Source: an uncultured Eubacteriales bacterium (GTDB taxonomy: Bacteria > Bacillota > Clostridia > Oscillospirales > Oscillospiraceae). From it: a DNA stretch of 16,202 bases. This document shows positions 14,295 through 16,202 of this stretch, one piece after another. Position numbers and translations under genes: made by a program. Location: NCBI GenBank assembly GCA_900544945.1, contig UQXG01000034.1, positions 1 through 16,202 on the forward strand, read 5' to 3'. How positions within the stretch are numbered: the stretch's first letter is position 1; each line of letters begins with the position of its first letter. The notes under the pieces are model-generated. The model did not search any database, had not been told where the DNA came from, and saw nothing but the letters and a program-made list of their open reading frames with translations.

Positions 14295-14636
14295 TTAAAC
14301 CTTCTCCTTGACCTTGGCAGCCTTGCCGGCGCGGTCACGCAGGTAGTACAGCTTCGCGCGGCGAACCTTACCGGTGCGGACAGTCTCGATCATAGCCACG
14401 TTGGGAGAATGCAGGGGGAAGACCTTCTCACAGCCCACGCCGTAAGAGATCCGGCGAACGGTGATGGTCTCGCCGATGCCGCCGTTCTTCCGGGCGATGA
14501 CGGTGCCTTCAAACACCTGGATACGCTCACGGGCGCCTTCCTTAATGCGCACATGCACACGAACGGTGTCGCCGACCTTAGCCTCGGGCAGCTCCTCCTT
14601 CATGTACTGGCTGTTCAGAGCCTTAACCAAATCCAT
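14295..14636 (-). CDS. rplS: 50S ribosomal protein L19
   Basis: 113-residue L19 of the large subunit, located at the subunit interface. Whole-length similarity is clear: GDTVRVHVRIKEGARERIQ, FEGTVIARKNGGIGETITVR and RRISYGVGCEKVFPLHSP, ending in the basic RRAKLYYLRDRAGKAAK tail. Length is normal. The ATG at 14636 has an AGGAGGA site about 8 nt upstream. It has its own promoter and terminator, and the leader can mask the ribosome binding site, in keeping with autogenous control known for several ribosomal proteins. Confidence 0.98.
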   Translation of the reverse strand: MDLVKALNSQYMKEELPEAKVGDTVRVHVRIKEGARERIQVFEGTVIARKNGGIGETITVRRISYGVGCEKVFPLHSPNVAMIETVRTGKVRRAKLYYLRDRAGKAAKVKEKV

Positions 14637-14714
14637 ATCTTTGTCCTCCTAAAAAGATTAGGCGTTCATGCCGTCAAAGCCGCGGCAGAGGACTCACCTT
14701 GATTTCAGACCGAT
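14637..14714 (-). promoter_or_regulatory. Putative L19 leader with RBS-masking pairing
   Basis: The leader contains GUCCUC (minus strand 14693-14688), exactly complementary to GAGGAC (14648-14643) within the AGGAGGAC ribosome binding site, with a G-U pair extending it. The 39 nt between includes GCCG/CGGC and GGC/GCC stems. An L19 leader is known in some Firmicutes, but I cannot confirm that this sequence matches that family. Confidence 0.4.
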
Positions 14715-14716
14715 TT

Positions 14717-14745
14717 ATTCTATCACAGGCTTTTCCAAAAAGCAA
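14717..14745 (-). promoter_or_regulatory. Sigma-A promoter for rplS
   Basis: TTGCTT (minus strand 14745-14740), a 17-base spacer and TAGAAT (14722-14717). The predicted leader is about 75 nt. The -35 box sits inside a weak hairpin (AAAAGC CCTT GCTTTT) just after the MATE gene stop codon, so that hairpin may end the MATE transcript. Confidence 0.65.
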
Positions 14746-14757
14746 GGGCTTTTCGGA

Positions 14758-16119
14758 TTATTTTTTCGGTTTCCACCGGCCTGTCCGGTAACAGGCGGTG
14801 AGCAGGACAAAAATCAGCAGATTGTGGGCAATCATACAGGCCCAGGCGGAAATCAGACCCATGCCGAAAATCTGGGTGCAAAGGAAGGTTCCCACAATCC
14901 GCACGCCCCACATACCCGTAACCCCGATGACAAAGGGCAGCATGGTCTGGCCCATGCCCTGCATCATGCCCTCCAGAATAATCGACACGCCATAGAAGGG
15001 TTCCGACACCGCAACCATCCGCAAAACCACCGCCCCCAAGGCGATGACCGCGGCGTCGGCAGAAAACAGTCCCATCATATTGGGAGCGAACAGGAACAGA
15101 AGTCCCCCGGATACCACCATCATGGCAACTTCCAGAGTCAGAAGCATCCCCGCCAGGTGGTTGATTTTTTTGTGCTCCCCTGCCCCCAGGGCGTTGCCCG
15201 CCAGGGTGGCAGCCGCCATCTGCATTCCGTAGCCCGGAACATAGAAGGCGGATTCCACGGTGTTGGCGATGGTGTGGGCGGCAGTGGCCGTCTCCCCAAG
15301 GGAATTGACCATGGCCGCAAAGGCCACATAGCCAAGAGACGTGGCAAAGCGTTGCAGTGCGTTGGGCAGCGCCACCTGTAGGCAAGGCCTCAGAATGGCG
15401 CTCTCCGGCTTCAGGGAAAAGCCCCTGGGGGAAATCCGGGGATGCCGCCAAAGGGCAACCGTTATGACGATGCCGCCGACAAAATAGGCGGCCGCGCTGG
15501 CTGCCGCCGCGCCGACGACCCCCCAGCCCGCGCCGTAGAGGGTCAGGCCGTGCCAGACCCGGGTGGGATAAATCAGCAGCAGATTTCCCGCGACGTTGAT
15601 AAGGTTCACCATCAGCCCCACCCGCATGGGGGTCTTGCTGTCCCCCACCGCCCGGAACAGATTTCCGAAAAGCAGTATGGCCGACCGGGCCAGCATGGGG
15701 GTATACATCACAAAAAAATACTGGCTGGCCAGCTCCTGAATGGAAGGGTCGGCCCGCATCCAAACCGGCACCCGGGTGCTCAGCGCCAGAGCCAGCACCG
15801 TAAAACCAATGCCTACGATCAAAGTAACCAGCACTGCCTGAGCCGCCGCGCGCTTGGCCCGATCCCGGTCTCCCGCTCCGCAGGCCTTGGAAATATAGGA
15901 CAGGAAGCCTACGCCGATAGCGGAGACCGTGCCGTTGATGAGCCAGTTGACGGTAGCGGTGGCTCCCACTGCGGCGGTGGCGTGGGTGCCCAGAGTGCCT
16001 ACCATAGCCGTATCGATATACTGAACCGCCGTTGCCAGGAACTGCTCCAGCATGGTGGGCAGAGCCAAGGATAGAATGGGGGCTGCCAGCTCCCAGTGAA
16101 GGGCTGTGGGCTTGGTCAT
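14758..16119 (-). CDS. MATE family efflux transporter
   Basis: 453-residue integral membrane protein with about 12 hydrophobic segments in two similar halves, typical of multidrug and toxic compound extrusion carriers (NorM/DinF superfamily). The N-terminal half opens with LAAPILSLALPTMLEQ and YIDTAMVG (34-41), both characteristic; a second half begins near PNALQRFATSLGYVAFAAMVN. These carriers export cationic drugs or metabolites using H+ or Na+ gradients; the substrate cannot be inferred. The C-terminus is short and basic (YRTGRWKPKK). The ATG at 16119 has GAGG about 7 nt upstream. It lies upstream of rplS on the same strand but is probably a separate transcript. A longer overlapping frame covering 14723-16132 is a shadow. 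Confidence 0.93.
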   Translation of the reverse strand: MTKPTALHWELAAPILSLALPTMLEQFLATAVQYIDTAMVGTLGTHATAAVGATATVNWLINGTVSAIGVGFLSYISKACGAGDRDRAKRAAAQAVLVTLIVGIGFTVLALALSTRVPVWMRADPSIQELASQYFFVMYTPMLARSAILLFGNLFRAVGDSKTPMRVGLMVNLINVAGNLLLIYPTRVWHGLTLYGAGWGVVGAAAASAAAYFVGGIVITVALWRHPRISPRGFSLKPESAILRPCLQVALPNALQRFATSLGYVAFAAMVNSLGETATAAHTIANTVESAFYVPGYGMQMAAATLAGNALGAGEHKKINHLAGMLLTLEVAMMVVSGGLLFLFAPNMMGLFSADAAVIALGAVVLRMVAVSEPFYGVSIILEGMMQGMGQTMLPFVIGVTGMWGVRIVGTFLCTQIFGMGLISAWACMIAHNLLIFVLLTACYRTGRWKPKK

Positions 16120-16147
16120 AGAATAACCTCATTACAAGTCGATGATG

Positions 16148-16202
16148 CTAGGGAAGCTCTGATTAAATCGGCAAGAGCTGGCAGCGAGAGATTTTGTTCT
16201 CA
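16148..16202. repeat. Possible mobile-element end at the right edge
   Basis: The last bases contain CTAGGGAAGCTCTGATTAAA (16148-16167) followed by AGAGC (16174-16178), complementary to GCTCT (16156-16160). AGGGAAGCTCTGATTAAATC resembles what I recall of terminal inverted repeats of insertion elements. The partner end is outside the window, so neither the element nor its family can be confirmed. Confidence 0.3.

Noticed and set aside
14656..14667. A three-codon open frame (ATG AAC GCC TAA) in the L19 leader
   Set aside because: No ribosome binding site and too short to argue for a leader peptide; more likely chance within the leader stems.
14723..16132. A 469-codon minus-strand frame overlapping the MATE gene
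   Set aside because: It is an out-of-frame reading of the same region; the product is Gly/Arg/His-rich and lacks hydrophobic segments, whereas the frame at 14758-16119 gives a clear 12-segment transporter.
1..16202. tRNA, rRNA, CRISPR, riboswitch, T-box and phage features
   Set aside because: I scanned the intergenic gaps, which are short, and saw no cloverleaf, repeat-spacer array or recognisable riboswitch core. The largest gaps are 1655-1832 and 14031-14294, both accounted for above.

Overview
The window reads as housekeeping chromosome from a moderately GC-rich, low-complexity-leader Firmicute. I infer a gut Clostridia of the Oscillospirales type. The basis is the family content, two conserved Firmicute gene blocks (tig-clpP-clpX-lon-engB and rplS-lepB-rbgA-rnhB-yraN), AGGAGG-type ribosome binding sites, frequent TTG starts, and two intergenic repeats of a style I associate with those genomes. 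I cannot place the genus from sequence alone.

Layout, left to right. 1-117 has no gene but holds a long AT-rich inverted repeat. A ClpP-like TepA protease (minus) is divergent from a two-gene plus-strand unit: a YbaK/EbsC-type Cys-tRNA(Pro) deacylase and a small TSCPD-domain protein. That unit ends in a palindromic intergenic repeat and a strong terminator. From 1833 on everything is on the minus strand, so transcription runs right to left.

The block at 1833-8677 is a protein quality-control cluster, transcribed in the order trigger factor, ClpP, ClpX, Lon, the ribosome-assembly GTPase EngB, and a small Cys-motif protein of unknown function. Intrinsic terminators follow tig and clpX. The lon ribosome binding site sits directly behind the clpX terminator.

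Upstream of tig, 8793-10509 carries a calcineurin-type phosphoesterase and the most unusual gene here: a threonine-synthase homologue that has lost the PLP lysine, the SGDTG region and the C-terminal HPAKF motif, yet is an intact ORF with its own promoter and ribosome binding site.

The block at 10646-14278 is the ribosome/secretion/RNase H group, transcribed as lepB, rbgA, rnhB, yraN and an M19 dipeptidase, with overlapping or closely spaced genes. A promoter upstream of lepB is followed by an intergenic repeat that falls in the lepB leader. rplS (L19) has its own promoter, a leader able to mask its ribosome binding site, and a terminator. A MATE-family transporter and a possible mobile-element end close the window.

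I see no CRISPR array, phage, toxin-antitoxin, defence or biosynthetic system. The best candidates for something new are the threonine-synthase-like pseudoenzyme, the clpX-lon junction RNA and the small Cys-motif gene.
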